DNA from: Silvania confinis
GTDB taxonomy: Bacteria > Pseudomonadota > Gammaproteobacteria > Enterobacterales > Enterobacteriaceae
Length of the DNA stretch: 64,000 nt
Direction: 5' to 3'
Assembly (NCBI RefSeq): GCF_025564085.1
Contig: NZ_JAMGZJ010000076.1
Coordinates: 62,001-126,000, forward strand
Made by a program: the position numbers and the translations under genes. Of the stretch, positions 10,598-20,783 are shown piece after piece. The notes under the pieces are model-generated. The model worked only from the letters and a program-made list of their open reading frames with translations, had not been told where the DNA came from and ran no database searches. Within the stretch, counting starts at the first letter, position 1; each line of letters begins with the position of its first letter.

Positions 10598-11424
10598 CAG
10601 TATCCTTCTGAGGCGGTATCCGGGCTGAACCGGGCGCTTTGCAGGCGGCAGACTTCGGTCGTCAACGAGCCGTCGGCATGCAGTTCCAGCCAGCGCCAGC
10701 CGGGTGCAACGGTATCTAACGTGAAGTTGGCGCAGTGCGGTTTAAACTGCACGCAGGTGGACGGCGTGGCAAGCAGGCGACGCCCGTTCCAGTTGAGATC
10801 CTGTTCCTGGTGAATGTGTCCGCAGAGCAAGTTGTTGACCCGTGGGAACTTCATCAGAACGCGATCCAGGGCTGCGGAGTTGCGCAGGCTGTGCTGATCG
10901 AGCCAGCTGCATCCCGCCGGCAGCGGATGATGATGCAGTAATAACAGGGTGTGGCGTTGCGGCTCGGCCATCAGTTTGTTTTCGAGCCATTCCAGCTGAA
11001 ATTCGCTCAGCTCGCCGTGCGGCACGCCGAAAACCTGGCTGTCGAGCAGCAGGATTTGCCAGTTGTCGCCTGGGTAAATTCGTTTTGCAGGTGAGATCCC
11101 CGCATCCTGAAGCGCGCTGTACATCGCGGGTTGGAAATCGTGATTTCCCGGTAACCAGACGCAGGGAACGTTAAAGCTCGCGATACCTTCAGCAAAATGC
11201 TGATACGCCGCGGCAGTTTGATCCTGCGCCAAATCGCCCGTAGCGACAATCAGGTCACATTCGCGCTTCTGAGCATGAATGGCATTCAGAACAGCGTGAT
11301 AGCTCTCCCAGGTGTTCACCCCCAACAGGGTTTCATGCTTTTTGGCAAACAGGTGAGTATCGGTAATTTGTAATACCCTGACTGGCGCCCCACCAGCAAC
11401 AGTCAGGTTCAACAGGCTTTCCAA
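10597..11424 (-). CDS. cpdA: 3',5'-cyclic AMP phosphodiesterase
   Basis: 275 aa metallophosphoesterase, nearly co-linear with E. coli CpdA throughout. Metal-binding motifs are visible: QITDTHLF (~20), ATGDLAQDQ (~62), LPGNHDF (~93), LLLHHHPL (~163) and LLCGHIHQE (~205). It hydrolyses cAMP and so tempers CRP signalling. It lies in the parE-side operon between yqiB and yqiA. Confidence 0.96.
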   Translation of the reverse strand: MESLLNLTVAGGAPVRVLQITDTHLFAKKHETLLGVNTWESYHAVLNAIHAQKRECDLIVATGDLAQDQTAAAYQHFAEGIASFNVPCVWLPGNHDFQPAMYSALQDAGISPAKRIYPGDNWQILLLDSQVFGVPHGELSEFQLEWLENKLMAEPQRHTLLLLHHHPLPAGCSWLDQHSLRNSAALDRVLMKFPRVNNLLCGHIHQEQDLNWNGRRLLATPSTCVQFKPHCANFTLDTVAPGWRWLELHADGSLTTEVCRLQSARFSPDTASEGY

Positions 11425-11452
11425 ATGGTGTCCTTAGGTGAGTTTCACGACG

Positions 11453-11875
11453 CTAACAAACCGGAATCGCCATCGCTCCATGTGCAAAACAGTATCTTAA
11501 CCAATCGGCCAGAAACTGATTAATTTGATGCTTTTCGTCACGTTGATGCAACTTTTTATTTGGGTAATCATACCGCGCTTTGAAGCGGAAGATCTGCTGA
11601 CTTGAACACACTTCGGCGACCATCGCGTCATGGTAAAGACGAACCGTCATCGACGGCAGGCTCCAGTAGCTGATCGCGGGCACCGTTTGATCAATCTCAA
11701 CCAGCGTAGTGTAACGGGTTGATTCGACGATCGTTAACCGATACTGCGCGTTGCTCACCTGATAGCTCACTGTTTCGCCGGGCGCATCGTTACGCGGCAG
11801 CAATCGGCGCAGTTGCGCGAAATTGGTTTCGCACAGGCGCATCATTTCAGGGAAGTCAGGTGTATAACGCTTCAT
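11453..11875 (-). CDS. yqiB: DUF1249 family protein YqiB
   Basis: 140 aa, start [16 protein letters not shown]. The start at 11,875 overlaps the nudF stop by 4 bp; longer upstream reading would run deep into nudF and is rejected. The protein is conserved in gammaproteobacteria. It has no recognised catalytic motif and its function is not known to me. It sits in the nudF-yqiB-cpdA-yqiA-parE cluster, so it is probably co-expressed with these genes. Confidence 0.93.
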   Translation of the reverse strand: MKRYTPDFPEMMRLCETNFAQLRRLLPRNDAPGETVSYQVSNAQYRLTIVESTRYTTLVEIDQTVPAISYWSLPSMTVRLYHDAMVAEVCSSQQIFRFKARYDYPNKKLHQRDEKHQINQFLADWLRYCFAHGAMAIPVC

Positions 11876-12504
11876 TTTGTCCACTCGTGTCGTAAGTCTT
11901 GATAATGCAGCTGCAGCCATTGCAAGGCGATGACAGAGGCTGCGTTGTCGATTTTCCCCTCTTCTACCCATTGATAAGCCTGCTCCCGACTTACCACATG
12001 AACACGAATATCTTCGTTTTCATCAGCCAGACCGTGAATACCTTGCGCGGTCGTGGCGTCCACTTCACCCACCAGAACCGACAGACGTTCGCTGGTTCCA
12101 CCGGGGCTTGCCAGATAGTTCGAAATCGGTTTGGTACGTCCAACCACCAGCCCTGCCTCTTCCATCGCTTCACGACGGGCGACATCGTCCGGGGTTTCAC
12201 CCGCTTCGACCATCCCTGCCACCATCTCCAGCAGCCAGGGGCTGGCGCTGGTATCCAGCGCAGCAATCCGAATCTGCTCTACCAGTACCACTTCGTCACG
12301 CACTGGGTCAAAGGGTAGCAACACTGCAGCGTGCCCGCGCTCAAAAATTTCGCGCTTCACTTCGCCGCTCATTTCGCCGTTAAATAGACGGTGGCGAAAA
12401 CGGTATAACTCCAGTGAAAAAAAACCGCTGTAAAGCGTTTCCCGTGCAATAATTTCTACATCGTTTTTTGTGAAAGTTACTGGCATGTTTTCTGGTTTAT
12501 CCAC
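11872..12504 (-). CDS. nudF: ADP-ribose pyrophosphatase NudF
   Basis: 210 aa Nudix hydrolase. I choose the GTG at 12,504 because it gives the family N-terminus ([20 protein letters not shown]) and has a GGGAGG ribosome-binding site just upstream; a TTG 18 bp earlier is the longer alternative. The Nudix box is [23 protein letters not shown] (residues ~96-118). It cleaves ADP-ribose to AMP and ribose 5-phosphate. It is the first gene of the cluster leading to parE and diverges from tolC. Confidence 0.95.
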   Translation of the reverse strand: MDKPENMPVTFTKNDVEIIARETLYSGFFSLELYRFRHRLFNGEMSGEVKREIFERGHAAVLLPFDPVRDEVVLVEQIRIAALDTSASPWLLEMVAGMVEAGETPDDVARREAMEEAGLVVGRTKPISNYLASPGGTSERLSVLVGEVDATTAQGIHGLADENEDIRVHVVSREQAYQWVEEGKIDNAASVIALQWLQLHYQDLRHEWTK

Positions 12505-12604
12505 CTTGGCCTCCCGGTACAAATGGTGACATTAATGTCAAATTCAATTCTGCTAAACTGCGGTTTCTACTACAGTATGGTAAATTGCTGCAAGTTACCG
12601 CCGG

Positions 12605-12650
12605 ATGGCACGGAACGCCAACCTTTTGCAGTGGCAAAGTCTGCTAGAAT
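12605..12650 (+). promoter_or_regulatory. tolC promoter with marbox-like site
   Basis: The segment TGGCACGGAACGCCAA at about 12,605-12,620 closely matches the E. coli tolC mar/sox/rob box in sequence and position. A -10 hexamer TAGAAT follows at 12,645-12,650, about 59 bp before the tolC ATG. This suggests MarA/SoxS/Rob activation, as in E. coli. Confidence 0.65.
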
Positions 12651-12708
12651 CGGGTAAATAAATTTCAATTAGATCAGCGCTAACAAAGCTTCACAACAAG
12701 GAAAGCAA

Positions 12709-14115
12709 ATGAAGAAATTGCTCCCCATCCTCATCGGCCTGAGCCTGACGGGTTTCAGTGCGTTGAGCCATGCAGAAGACCTGATGCAGGTATATAAACA
12801 GGCACGTCTGAGCAACCCGGAACTGCGTAAGTCCGCTGCCGATCGTGATTCTGCATTTGAAAAGATTAACGAAGCACGTAGCCCATTATTACCACAGCTG
12901 GGTTTAGGTGCCGATTATACCTATAACAACGGTTACCGTGATGCTAACGGCATTGACTCCAACGTCACCAGTGGTTCACTCTCGTTAACGCAAACGCTGT
13001 TTGATATGTCGAAATGGCGTCAGCTGACTCTGCAGGAAAAAGCGGCCGGCATCCAGGATGTGACCTACCAGACCGACCAGCAGACGCTGATCCTCAATAC
13101 GGCAACTGCCTATTTTAAAGTGCTGAACGCGATCGATACCCTGACCTATACCGAATCGCAGAAACAGGCTATTTACCGTCAGTTAGATCAAACCACTCAG
13201 CGTTTTAACGTGGGTCTGGTTGCCATTACCGACGTGCAGAACGCCCGTTCACAGTACGACAGCGTGCTGGCGAATGAAGTGACTGCCCGTAACGATCTGG
13301 ATAACGCGCTCGAAGGGCTGCGCCAGGTGACCGGCACATACTACCCGCAGCTGGCTTCGCTGAACGTTGACAGCTTCAAAACCGATAAGCCGCAGGCGGT
13401 GAACGCCCTGCTGAAAGAAGCTGAAAACCGCAACCTCAGCCTGTTGCAGGCACGTCTGAGCCAGGATCTTGCCCGTGAGCAAATCCGTCAGGCACAGGAC
13501 GGCCATATGCCAACCCTGAGCCTAAGCGCGTCAACCAGCGTTTCAAATACCGATTACAGTGGTTCAAATGCTGTCAGCCAGGATGCGGACGTCGGCCAGA
13601 ACAGAGTGGGTCTGAACTTCTCCCTGCCACTGTACCAGGGCGGCCAGGTCACCTCTCAGGTCAAACAGGCACAGTACAACTTTGTTGGTGCCAGCGAGCA
13701 GCTTGAAAGCGCGCATCGTAGCGTCGTGCAGACCGTACGTTCATCCTTCAACAACGTGAACGCCTCTGTCAGCAGCATCAATGCCTACAAACAGGCTGTA
13801 GTTTCTGCCCAGAGCTCTCTGGATGCGATGGAAGCAGGTTACTCTGTCGGGACGCGTACCATCGTTGACGTGTTGAACGCCACGACCACGCTGTTTAACG
13901 CGAAGCAGCAACTCTCGAACGCGCGTTACACCTACCTGATCAACCAGCTGAACATTAAGTCTGCGCTGGGTACGCTCAACGAGCAGGATCTGCTGGCGCT
14001 TAACGGCGCACTGGGTAAACCGATCTCCACCGCACCAGACGCCGTGGCACCGGAAACTCTACAGCAAAACGCATCAGCCGATGGATACCCGGCGACCGCC
14101 GCAGTCCGTAACTGA
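12709..14115 (+). CDS. tolC: Outer-membrane efflux channel TolC
   Basis: 468 aa precursor with a signal peptide (cleavage after SHA, residue ~22). Both TolC repeats are present, including the coiled-coil alpha-barrel and the RYTYLINQLNIKSALGTLNEQDL end of the structured part. The C-terminal tail after ADGYP is about 25 residues shorter than in E. coli (493 aa); that tail is dispensable in E. coli. TolC is the exit duct for AcrAB-type pumps and type I secretion. A strong hairpin follows, then ygiB. Confidence 0.96.
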   Translation: MKKLLPILIGLSLTGFSALSHAEDLMQVYKQARLSNPELRKSAADRDSAFEKINEARSPLLPQLGLGADYTYNNGYRDANGIDSNVTSGSLSLTQTLFDMSKWRQLTLQEKAAGIQDVTYQTDQQTLILNTATAYFKVLNAIDTLTYTESQKQAIYRQLDQTTQRFNVGLVAITDVQNARSQYDSVLANEVTARNDLDNALEGLRQVTGTYYPQLASLNVDSFKTDKPQAVNALLKEAENRNLSLLQARLSQDLAREQIRQAQDGHMPTLSLSASTSVSNTDYSGSNAVSQDADVGQNRVGLNFSLPLYQGGQVTSQVKQAQYNFVGASEQLESAHRSVVQTVRSSFNNVNASVSSINAYKQAVVSAQSSLDAMEAGYSVGTRTIVDVLNATTTLFNAKQQLSNARYTYLINQLNIKSALGTLNEQDLLALNGALGKPISTAPDAVAPETLQQNASADGYPATAAVRN

Positions 14116-14121
14116 TGTCAC

Positions 14122-14150
14122 AACCCGGTCTGGTTTCGCCAGACCGGGTT
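14122..14150 (+). terminator. Hairpin after tolC
   Basis: A near-perfect 12-bp stem (AACCCGGTCTGG / CCAGACCGGGTT) with a 5-base loop starts 7 bases after the tolC stop. It lacks a clear T-run, so it may act as an attenuator or mRNA 3'-end stabiliser rather than a full terminator. Confidence 0.6.
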
Positions 14151-14280
14151 GACCCGACAAAAATACGTAAGCCAACGTAAAAATCCCCCTGTTTTGCCCC
14201 TGTCGCTTCAATTTCGACCACTCATACTCTATTCTGAGCGTTATTTTCTATGAATTACCACTGGGTCCAGGAAGACAATA

Positions 14281-14946
14281 ATGAAACGGACAAAAACGAT
14301 TAATCACGCTTCGTTCCGCAAAAGCTGGAACGCGCGTCATCTCACCCCTGTCGCGCTGGCGTTTACTGCCGTCTTTATGCTGGCAGGCTGTGAGCAAAGC
14401 GACGAAACGGTCTCGATGTACCAGAACGCTGACGACTGCTCAACGGCCACCGGTAAAAGCGCTGAATGTACCACTGCCTACAACAACGCATTGAAAGAAG
14501 CGGAACGTACCGCACCGAAATACGCCACGCGTGAAGATTGTATCGCTGAATTCGGTGAAGGGCAGTGCCAGCAGGCACCGGCTCAGGCGGGTATGGCACC
14601 AGAAAACCAGGCGCAGACGCAATCCAGCGGTAGCTTCTGGATGCCGCTGATGGCAGGTTACATGATGGGCCGCATGATGAGCGGCGGGGCAGGCTTCCAG
14701 CAACAGCCGCTGTTCAGCTCGAAAAACCCATCCAGTCCGGCTTACGGTAAATACACCGATGCGGGCGGCAAAAACTACGGTGCGGCACAGCCAGGCCGTA
14801 CGATGACAGTTCCAAAAACCGCGATGGCACCAAAACCGGCGACCACCAGCACCGTAACCCGTGGCGGCTTTGGCGATTCGGTTGCCAAACAGTCCACCAT
14901 GCAGCGTAGTGCGACAGGTTCTACCACTCGCTCAATGGGCGGCTGA
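14281..14946 (+). CDS. ygiB: DUF1190 family protein YgiB
   Basis: 221 aa. The start gives the E. coli-like N-terminus with a hydrophobic stretch ending in [10 protein letters not shown], resembling a lipoprotein signal. Low-complexity Gln/Ser/Thr-rich regions and a GYMMGRMM segment follow. Four further cysteines ([19 protein letters not shown]) are spaced as conserved pairs. The function is unknown; in E. coli it is co-transcribed with tolC and ygiC. It is 2 bp before ygiC. Confidence 0.9.
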   Translation: MKRTKTINHASFRKSWNARHLTPVALAFTAVFMLAGCEQSDETVSMYQNADDCSTATGKSAECTTAYNNALKEAERTAPKYATREDCIAEFGEGQCQQAPAQAGMAPENQAQTQSSGSFWMPLMAGYMMGRMMSGGAGFQQQPLFSSKNPSSPAYGKYTDAGGKNYGAAQPGRTMTVPKTAMAPKPATTSTVTRGGFGDSVAKQSTMQRSATGSTTRSMGG

Positions 14947-14948
14947 TA

Positions 14949-16109
14949 ATGGAACGAGTCAGTATTGTCGAGCGCCCGGACTGGCGCGAAAAAGCCACCG
15001 AATACGGTTTTAACTTCCACACCATGTACGGCGAGCCGTACTGGTGTGAGGATGCCTACTACAAGCTAACGCTCGCCCAGGTTGATAAGCTGGAAGACGT
15101 TACTGCAGAATTACACCAGATGTGCCTCAAGGTCGTGGAGAAGGTGATTGCCAGCGATGAGCTGATGACGAAATTCCGCATCCCGAAACACACCTGGGGT
15201 TTTGTGCGTCACTCCTGGCAAACCCAGCAACCTTCCTTATATTCGCGCCTCGATCTGGCGTGGGATGGCATTGGCGATCCTAAGATGCTGGAAAACAATG
15301 CCGATACCCCTACCTCGTTGTACGAAGCGGCATTCTTCCAGTATATCTGGCTTGAAGATCAGGTCGCGGCCGGCAACCTGCCAGAAGGCAGCGACCAGTT
15401 CAACAGCCTGCAGGAAAAGCTGATCGCGCGTTTCGCCGAGCTGCGTGAACAACACGGTTTTAATCTGCTGCATCTTGCCTGCTGCCGCGACACGGTCGAG
15501 GACAGGGGCACAGTACAGTATTTGCAGGATTGTGCCGCAGAGGCAGAAGTCGCAACTGAATTTTTGTATATCGAAGATATCGGTTTAGGCGAGCGTGGGC
15601 AGTTCACGGATACGCAGGATCAGGTGATCAGCAACCTGTTCAAGCTCTATCCGTGGGAATATATGCTGCGTGAAGTGTTCTCGACCAAACTGGAAGACGC
15701 GGGCGTACGCTGGCTGGAACCTGCCTGGAAGAGCATTATCTCTAACAAAGCGCTGCTGCCGATGCTGTGGGAGATGTTCCCGGACCATCCTAACCTGCTG
15801 GCAGCGTATTTCGCTGAAGACGATCATCCGCCAATGGATAAATACGTCATCAAGCCGATCTTCTCACGCGAAGGGGCCAACGTTTCCATTATTGAAAACG
15901 GTAAAATGCTGGAATCAGCTGAAGGTCCTTACGGCGAAGAAGGCATGATCGTGCAGGAGTTTTGCCCCCTGCCGAAGTATGGCGACAGCTATGTGCTGAT
16001 CGGCAGCTGGCTTATCAACGATCAGCCAGCCGGGATTGGCATTCGTGAAGATCGCGCGCTGATCACCCAGGATCTGTCGCGCTTCTATCCGCATATTTTT
16101 GTGGAATAG
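14949..16109 (+). CDS. ygiC: Glutathionylspermidine synthase-like ATP-grasp protein YgiC
   Basis: 386 aa, the standard YgiC length. It carries the ATP-grasp C-domain of the glutathionylspermidine synthetase family ([13 protein letters not shown], then [23 protein letters not shown]). It lacks the amidase domain of the bifunctional Gsp enzyme. E. coli YgiC does not make glutathionylspermidine in vitro and the true substrate is open. It lies immediately after ygiB in the tolC-ygiB-ygiC unit. Confidence 0.93.
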   Translation: MERVSIVERPDWREKATEYGFNFHTMYGEPYWCEDAYYKLTLAQVDKLEDVTAELHQMCLKVVEKVIASDELMTKFRIPKHTWGFVRHSWQTQQPSLYSRLDLAWDGIGDPKMLENNADTPTSLYEAAFFQYIWLEDQVAAGNLPEGSDQFNSLQEKLIARFAELREQHGFNLLHLACCRDTVEDRGTVQYLQDCAAEAEVATEFLYIEDIGLGERGQFTDTQDQVISNLFKLYPWEYMLREVFSTKLEDAGVRWLEPAWKSIISNKALLPMLWEMFPDHPNLLAAYFAEDDHPPMDKYVIKPIFSREGANVSIIENGKMLESAEGPYGEEGMIVQEFCPLPKYGDSYVLIGSWLINDQPAGIGIREDRALITQDLSRFYPHIFVE

Positions 16110-16117
16110 CTTGATAT

Positions 16118-16145
16118 GCCGGGTGGCGGCTTCGCCTTACCCGGC
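16118..16145. repeat. REP element between converging ygiC and ygiD
   Basis: GCCGGGTGGCGGCTTCGCCT followed by TACCCGGC is a classic enterobacterial REP palindrome with the GC..GGCTTCGCC core. It sits in the 41-bp gap between two convergent genes. Confidence 0.85.
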
Positions 16146-16150
16146 ATTTA

Positions 16151-16939
16151 TTACCCCACCTGAACCGACAACATACTTAAGCTGCCCATTTCGATGCCAT
16201 CTACCGGCGTCGTAATCGGTTCCTGACCGTCCCACGCGCCCAGCACGTATAACAGCGGTAGGAAATGCTCTGCAGTTGGGTTTGAGAGCGAGCCACCTTC
16301 GTGATCCAGGTAATTAACCAGAGGGTGATCCTCTGTCGGCCCTTGCCAGTTCAGATTCGCTTTAACATAGTCGTTAAACGAGGTTGCCCACGGATACGGC
16401 GTGTTTTCCCCATGCCAACGTGCGGTGCGCAGGTTATGTACTACGTTGCCGCTGGCCACCAGCATAATGCCTTCATCACGCAAGGTGGCGAGCTTGCGGC
16501 CCATCTCTACATGCCAGGCGGCCGGTTTGGTGCTGTCGATGCTGAGCTGTACCATCGGGATATCAGCGTCCGGATACATTTTGATTAGCACGCCCCAGGA
16601 GCCATGGTCAAAGCCCCACGCTTCTTTATCAAGCGTAACAGGGATGGGTGCCAGCAGTTCAACCAGCTGCTGCGCCAGCGCCGGTGAGCCGGGTGCCGGA
16701 TAGTGCGTGTCGTACAGGGCCTGCGGGAAACCGCCAAAATCATGGATCGTTTTCGGGGCTTCCATCGCGGTCACGCCGGTCCCACGGGTGAACCAGTGTG
16801 CAGAAACCACCACGATTGCTTTCGGACGCGGCAAGGTCTCTCCCAGATGACGCCAGGCGCGGGTATAGACATTATCTTCCAGCACGTTCATTGGGCTACC
16901 GTGTCCCAAAAACAGCGCTGGCATACGAGAAGAAGTCAT
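16151..16939 (-). CDS. ygiD: 4,5-DOPA dioxygenase extradiol-like protein YgiD
   Basis: 262 aa, aligned over its whole length with E. coli YgiD, which cleaves L-DOPA in an extradiol manner in vitro. Metal ligands are likely His in FLGHGSPMN (~13), SAHWF (~48) and SGNVVHNLR (~170). The class III LigB fold is expected. The natural substrate is uncertain. It is monocistronic and divergent from zupT across 195 bp. Confidence 0.94.
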   Translation of the reverse strand: MTSSRMPALFLGHGSPMNVLEDNVYTRAWRHLGETLPRPKAIVVVSAHWFTRGTGVTAMEAPKTIHDFGGFPQALYDTHYPAPGSPALAQQLVELLAPIPVTLDKEAWGFDHGSWGVLIKMYPDADIPMVQLSIDSTKPAAWHVEMGRKLATLRDEGIMLVASGNVVHNLRTARWHGENTPYPWATSFNDYVKANLNWQGPTEDHPLVNYLDHEGGSLSNPTAEHFLPLLYVLGAWDGQEPITTPVDGIEMGSLSMLSVQVG

Positions 16940-17102
16940 GGTGATATCCTTACATAAGATGTCGATTTGATTGCTGTACCTTACCTGCTATCTGGTTAAG
17001 ATGAACTCAGATAACCATGATGAAGATCATCAGGAAATTTGAATGTAAGGGTTCTGTAAAGGCGACTATACCCTCTCGCTTTGCGCGAGTTTAGCCCTTA
17101 AT

Positions 17103-17121
17103 ATTAATGAGAATCATTATC
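17103..17121 (+). promoter_or_regulatory. Strong Fur box upstream of zupT
   Basis: The site ATTAATGAGAATCATTATC matches the 19-bp Fur consensus at 16 positions by my count. It ends 13 bp before the zupT ATG and so would block initiation directly. A Zur-type reading is possible, since the two boxes resemble each other. Confidence 0.75.
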
Positions 17122-17134
17122 ATAGGAGAGGTAA

Positions 17135-17905
17135 ATGTCAGTTCCTCTGACTCTGACTATTCTTGCAGGCGCCGCCACCTTTATCGGTGCGATACTCGGC
17201 GTATTGGGCCAAAAGCCCTCTAACCGCCTGCTGGCGTTTTCCCTCGGCTTTGCCGCCGGTATTATGCTGCTCATCTCTCTGATGGAGATGCTTCCCGCCG
17301 CTCTCGGCACCAAAGGCATGTCGCCGATGCTGGGCTACGGGATGTTCGTTGTCGGCCTGCTGGGCTACTTTGCGCTGGACAGAATTTTACCCCACGCACA
17401 CCCGCAGGATCTGATGCAAAAAGGGGCGCAGCCGTTACCCAATCTCAAACGCACTGCCCTTTTACTGACGCTGGGCATCAGCCTGCATAACTTCCCTGAG
17501 GGCGTCGCCACCTACGTGACGGCCAGCAATAATCTGGAGTTAGGATTTGGTATTGCGCTGGCAGTGGCGCTGCACAATATTCCTGAAGGGTTGGCGGTGG
17601 CGGGCCCGATTTATGCAGCCACCGGCTCAAAACGCAAAGCGGTGTTCTGGGCGGGGATATCCGGAATGGCGGAGATCCTCGGCGGGGTGCTGGCGTGGTT
17701 AATTCTCGGCAGCCTGGTTTCACCGGTGGTGATGGCAGCCATTATGGCGGCCGTGGCCGGTATTATGGTGGCACTGTCGGTCGATGAACTGATGCCGCTG
17801 GCCAAAGAGATTGATCCCAATAACAACCCCAGCTACGGGGTGCTGTGTGGGATGTCGGTCATGGGGTTGAGTCTGGTGCTACTGCAGACGGCAGGTATAG
17901 GCTAA
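17135..17905 (+). CDS. zupT: ZIP-family divalent metal transporter ZupT
   Basis: 256 aa inner-membrane protein with about eight membrane helices. ZIP signature residues are visible in [13 protein letters not shown] (~120) and [14 protein letters not shown] (~150), the metal-binding HN..PEG motifs of TM4 and TM5. It imports Zn(II) and also Fe(II), Mn(II) and Co(II) in E. coli. A near-consensus Fur box abuts the ribosome-binding site (AGGAGAGG), which suggests iron control. Confidence 0.96.
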   Translation: MSVPLTLTILAGAATFIGAILGVLGQKPSNRLLAFSLGFAAGIMLLISLMEMLPAALGTKGMSPMLGYGMFVVGLLGYFALDRILPHAHPQDLMQKGAQPLPNLKRTALLLTLGISLHNFPEGVATYVTASNNLELGFGIALAVALHNIPEGLAVAGPIYAATGSKRKAVFWAGISGMAEILGGVLAWLILGSLVSPVVMAAIMAAVAGIMVALSVDELMPLAKEIDPNNNPSYGVLCGMSVMGLSLVLLQTAGIG

Positions 17906-17937
17906 AAAAACGCCGGGTTATCCCGGCGTTTTTTATT
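17904..17937. terminator. Bidirectional terminator between zupT and ribB
   Basis: An 8-bp GC stem (CGCCGGG...CCCGGCG) flanked by A and T runs on both sides serves both convergent genes. Confidence 0.9.
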
Positions 17938-17946
17938 GATTCGCGA

Positions 17947-18600
17947 TTAGCTGGCTTTACGCTCGTGCGCCTGGCGATACGCCACCAGATCTTCGATAGT
18001 GACCACGGCCATGTTGTGCTTAACGGCAAACTCGATGCACTCCGGCGCGCGCGCCATAGAGCCATCATCATTGGTCAGTTCACACAGCACACCGGCTGGC
18101 TTGAAGCCTGCAAGCGTGACCAGGTCGATGGTCGCTTCGGTGTGACCGCCGCGAGTCAGGACGCCGCCCGGCTGCGCGCGCAGCGGGAATACGTGGCCCG
18201 GACGATTCAGGTCAGACGGTTTTGCGCCATCGGCAATCGCGGCACGCACGGTGGTAACGCGGTCAGCGGCAGAAACGCCGGTGGTTACGCCGCTGGCAGC
18301 TTCGATAGTGACGGTAAAACCGGTGCCGTAAGCGCTGGTATTGTTCTCTACCATCATTGGCAGTTCCAGCTGTTTGCGGCGATCTTCGGTGAGACACAGG
18401 CAGACAATACCACTGCCGTGACGGATGGTGAGCGCCATCTGCTCAACGGTCATGGTTTCAGCGGCGAAAATCATATCGCCTTCGTTTTCACGGTCTTCAT
18501 CGTCAAGCACCATTACGCCGCGACCTTCGCGAAGCGCAGCAAGTGCATGTTCAACACGGTCAGTAGAGGTGCCGAAAGAGGAAAGGAGCGTCTGATTCAT
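17947..18600 (-). CDS. ribB: 3,4-dihydroxy-2-butanone 4-phosphate synthase
   Basis: 217 aa. It converts ribulose 5-phosphate to 3,4-dihydroxy-2-butanone 4-phosphate plus formate for riboflavin synthesis. The metal and substrate motif [10 protein letters not shown] (residues ~37-46) and the HTEATIDL region near 153 are present. It is a stand-alone enzyme without a RibA domain, as in E. coli. An FMN riboswitch lies in the 5' leader. Confidence 0.97.
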   Translation of the reverse strand: MNQTLLSSFGTSTDRVEHALAALREGRGVMVLDDEDRENEGDMIFAAETMTVEQMALTIRHGSGIVCLCLTEDRRKQLELPMMVENNTSAYGTGFTVTIEAASGVTTGVSAADRVTTVRAAIADGAKPSDLNRPGHVFPLRAQPGGVLTRGGHTEATIDLVTLAGFKPAGVLCELTNDDGSMARAPECIEFAVKHNMAVVTIEDLVAYRQAHERKAS

Positions 18601-18668
18601 GGTAAAAAAACCTCATTAAAATTATGGTTACCAGAATCAGGGCAGTCTTAGGAGCGCCGTAGTACGGC

Positions 18669-18709
18669 AAAAAAATAACGTGAGCGGGCCTCGCCCGACT
18701 GGTTCGTTA
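18669..18709 (-). terminator. Expression-platform terminator of the ribB riboswitch
   Basis: On the minus strand an outer stem TAACG/CGTTA encloses an inner CGGGC/GCCCG stem and runs directly into seven T residues. It sits just after the aptamer and before ribB, as expected for FMN-triggered transcription termination. Confidence 0.7.
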
Positions 18710-18710
18710 C

Positions 18711-18849
18711 TCTCTCCCATCCGGACTTTAACCGTCGGCCCCGGAATTACACCGGATCTGCTGACCTTTGAGTTTGCACCCAAAGCGCTCGCGGGCTTTC
18801 AACGCAAGGTTGATTTACCGCCGGTGGGGAATTTCGCCCCGCCCTGAGA
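18711..18849 (-). promoter_or_regulatory. FMN riboswitch (RFN element) of ribB
   Basis: On the minus strand the RFN signature blocks appear in order: a TCTCAGGGCGGGG start, CCCCACCGGCGGTAAA, CCCGCGAGCGC, GTCAGCAGATCCGGTG, CCGGGGCCGACGGTTAAAG and the closing GGATGGGAGAGA. It lies about 110 bp upstream of the ribB start and binds FMN to switch the gene off. It fills most of the 375-bp ribB-ubiK gap. Confidence 0.95.
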
Positions 18850-18975
18850 ATAAGCGCAATAACTATAACGCTAATGATTATGTTCGGCAACGCTTAAGCA
18901 TCGCACAATTGTGGTTTAAGGATCCCCGTAACGCGCTACAATGGTCGTCATAACCTTTTCATTGAGGGAACTACA

Positions 18976-19272
18976 ATGATCGACCCGAAAAAAATTGAAC
19001 AACTTGCCCGCCAGGTCCATGAATCGATGCCAAAAGGCGTGCGTGAATTTGGTGATGACGTTGAGAAGAAAATCCGTCAAGTGCTGCAAACGCAGCTGAT
19101 GCGTCTGGACCTGGTAAGCCGTGAAGAGTTTGACGTGCAGACTCAGGTGCTGCTGCGCACCCGCGAAAAAATCGCCCTGCTGGAACAGCGTCTGACCGAG
19201 CTGGAAAACCGCAATGCCGTTGAGGAAGTTAAACCGGCGCCGGCAATCCCACCGGTAGACGACGCGAAATAG
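18976..19272 (+). CDS. ubiK: Ubiquinone biosynthesis accessory factor UbiK (YqiC)
   Basis: 98 aa, start [19 protein letters not shown]. It belongs to the BMFP family: an N-terminal amphipathic region and a C-terminal coiled coil ([16 protein letters not shown], residues ~57-72). In E. coli and Salmonella the trimer assists the aerobic UbiJ-Ubi complex at the membrane. The tail ends in a Pro/Ala-rich segment. It is convergent with hldE; the E. coli glgS/yqiJ/yqiK genes are absent here. Confidence 0.94.
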   Translation: MIDPKKIEQLARQVHESMPKGVREFGDDVEKKIRQVLQTQLMRLDLVSREEFDVQTQVLLRTREKIALLEQRLTELENRNAVEEVKPAPAIPPVDDAK

Positions 19273-19283
19273 TACACGGCAAG

Positions 19284-19312
19284 AAAAACGGGCCTTTCGG
19301 CCCGTTTTTTTA
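19284..19312. terminator. Bidirectional terminator between ubiK and hldE
   Basis: The stem ACGGGCC-TTTC-GGCCCGT is flanked by A5 and T7. It overlaps the hldE stop codon by three bases. Confidence 0.9.
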
Positions 19313-20743
19313 TTTCTCGCTGTCCTTCTGGATCTTTCTGATGATGTTGGTGGTTGAACACCCGTCCTCAAAGTTGAGCACCATCACTTCACCGCCGTTG
19401 GCCCACACTTCTTCGCTCCCCGCGATTTGTTCAGGCTTATAGTCACCGCCTTTCACCAGCAGATCCGGCAGGATCCCGGCGATCAGGCGCTGCGGCGTGT
19501 CCTCTTCGAACGATACCACCCAGTCCACGGCTTCCAGTGCACCGAGCACGATCATCCGTTGCTCAAGCGGGTTCACCGGACGGGTTTCACCTTTCAGACG
19601 TTTTGTTGAGGCATCGCTGTTGACTGCCACGATCAGACGATCGCCCAGCTTGCGCGCGTTTGCCAGATAAGAGACGTGGCCCGCATGCAGAATGTCGAAC
19701 ACGCCGTTGGTCATCACCACTTTTTCACCACGCTTGCGCGCAGCTGCCACGGCAACTTTCAGTTCAGCTTCGCTCATCACGCCAAAACCGGTCTCGGCAC
19801 GACCGCGCACTGCGTTTTCCAGCTCGACAGGTGAAACGGTCGAGGTACCGAGTTTACCTACCACCACGCCTGCGGCGGCGTTGGCAAAGTAGCAGGCCTC
19901 TTCCAGCGAATTACCCGCCGCAAGCGTCGCCGCCAGCACGCCAATCACCGTATCGCCAGCACCGGTGACGTCATACACTTCCTGCGCCTGAGTCGGCATA
20001 TGCAGCGGCGGTTTGCCCGGCTGCAACAGTGTCATCCCCTGCTCGGAGCGGGTCACCAGCAGCGCAGAGAAATCAAAATCGGCGATGATTTTCATGCCGC
20101 GCTCGACAATCTCTTCTTCGGTTTTGCACTTCCCGGCCACCGCTTCAAACTCAGACAGGTTCGGCGTCAGCAGCGTTGCCCCGCGATAGCGCTCAAAGTC
20201 GGTGCCTTTCGGATCGATCAGCACAGGTACACCGGCGTTGCGGGCCAATGAAATCATCTGCTGAACGCTGGCCAGCGCGCCTTTGGCGTAGTCGGAGAGC
20301 ACCAGCGCACCGATATTGCCCAGCGCCTGGCTGATACGCTCGTGCAGCGGCTCAGGATCCACGCCTTCAAACCCTTCTTCAAAGTCGAGGCGGATAAGCT
20401 GCTGGTTGCGCGACAGCACGCGCAGCTTGGTGATAGTCGGGTGCGTCGGAACCGAAACGAAGTCACATTTTACGTTCACATCCGCCAGCGTTTTGCTCAG
20501 CGCGCGCGCAGCATCGTCGATACCGGTCAGCCCCACCAGACGCGAATGCGCGCCAAGGGAAGCAATGTTCATCGCCACGTTTGCCGCGCCGCCTGGGCGC
20601 TCTTCGATGGTATCAACTTTCACCACCGGGACCGGGGCTTCCGGGGAAATGCGGCTGGTCGGCCCATACCAGTAGCGATCCAGCATCACATCGCCAACAA
20701 CCATAACTCCAGCACGTTCAAACTCTGGCAGTGTTACTTTCAT
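19310..20743 (-). CDS. hldE: Bifunctional D-glycero-beta-D-manno-heptose-7-phosphate kinase / 1-phosphate adenylyltransferase
   Basis: 477 aa two-domain enzyme for LPS inner-core heptose. Residues ~1-318 are a PfkB-type kinase ([20 protein letters not shown] near 263). Residues ~344-477 are a nucleotidyltransferase with the [16 protein letters not shown]xGH motif. It makes ADP-heptose, also known as an innate-immune agonist. It is followed upstream by glnE with a 40-bp gap, as in E. coli (hldE-glnE-ygiF order). Confidence 0.97.
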   Translation of the reverse strand: MKVTLPEFERAGVMVVGDVMLDRYWYGPTSRISPEAPVPVVKVDTIEERPGGAANVAMNIASLGAHSRLVGLTGIDDAARALSKTLADVNVKCDFVSVPTHPTITKLRVLSRNQQLIRLDFEEGFEGVDPEPLHERISQALGNIGALVLSDYAKGALASVQQMISLARNAGVPVLIDPKGTDFERYRGATLLTPNLSEFEAVAGKCKTEEEIVERGMKIIADFDFSALLVTRSEQGMTLLQPGKPPLHMPTQAQEVYDVTGAGDTVIGVLAATLAAGNSLEEACYFANAAAGVVVGKLGTSTVSPVELENAVRGRAETGFGVMSEAELKVAVAAARKRGEKVVMTNGVFDILHAGHVSYLANARKLGDRLIVAVNSDASTKRLKGETRPVNPLEQRMIVLGALEAVDWVVSFEEDTPQRLIAGILPDLLVKGGDYKPEQIAGSEEVWANGGEVMVLNFEDGCSTTNIIRKIQKDSEK

Positions 20744-20783
20744 TCCTGACTCCAGAAAGATTCACAATTTGCGCGCGATAATA

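Noticed and set aside
18768..18953. 61-codon ORF on the plus strand before ubiK
   Set aside because: It lies across the FMN riboswitch on the opposite strand and has no conservation pattern.
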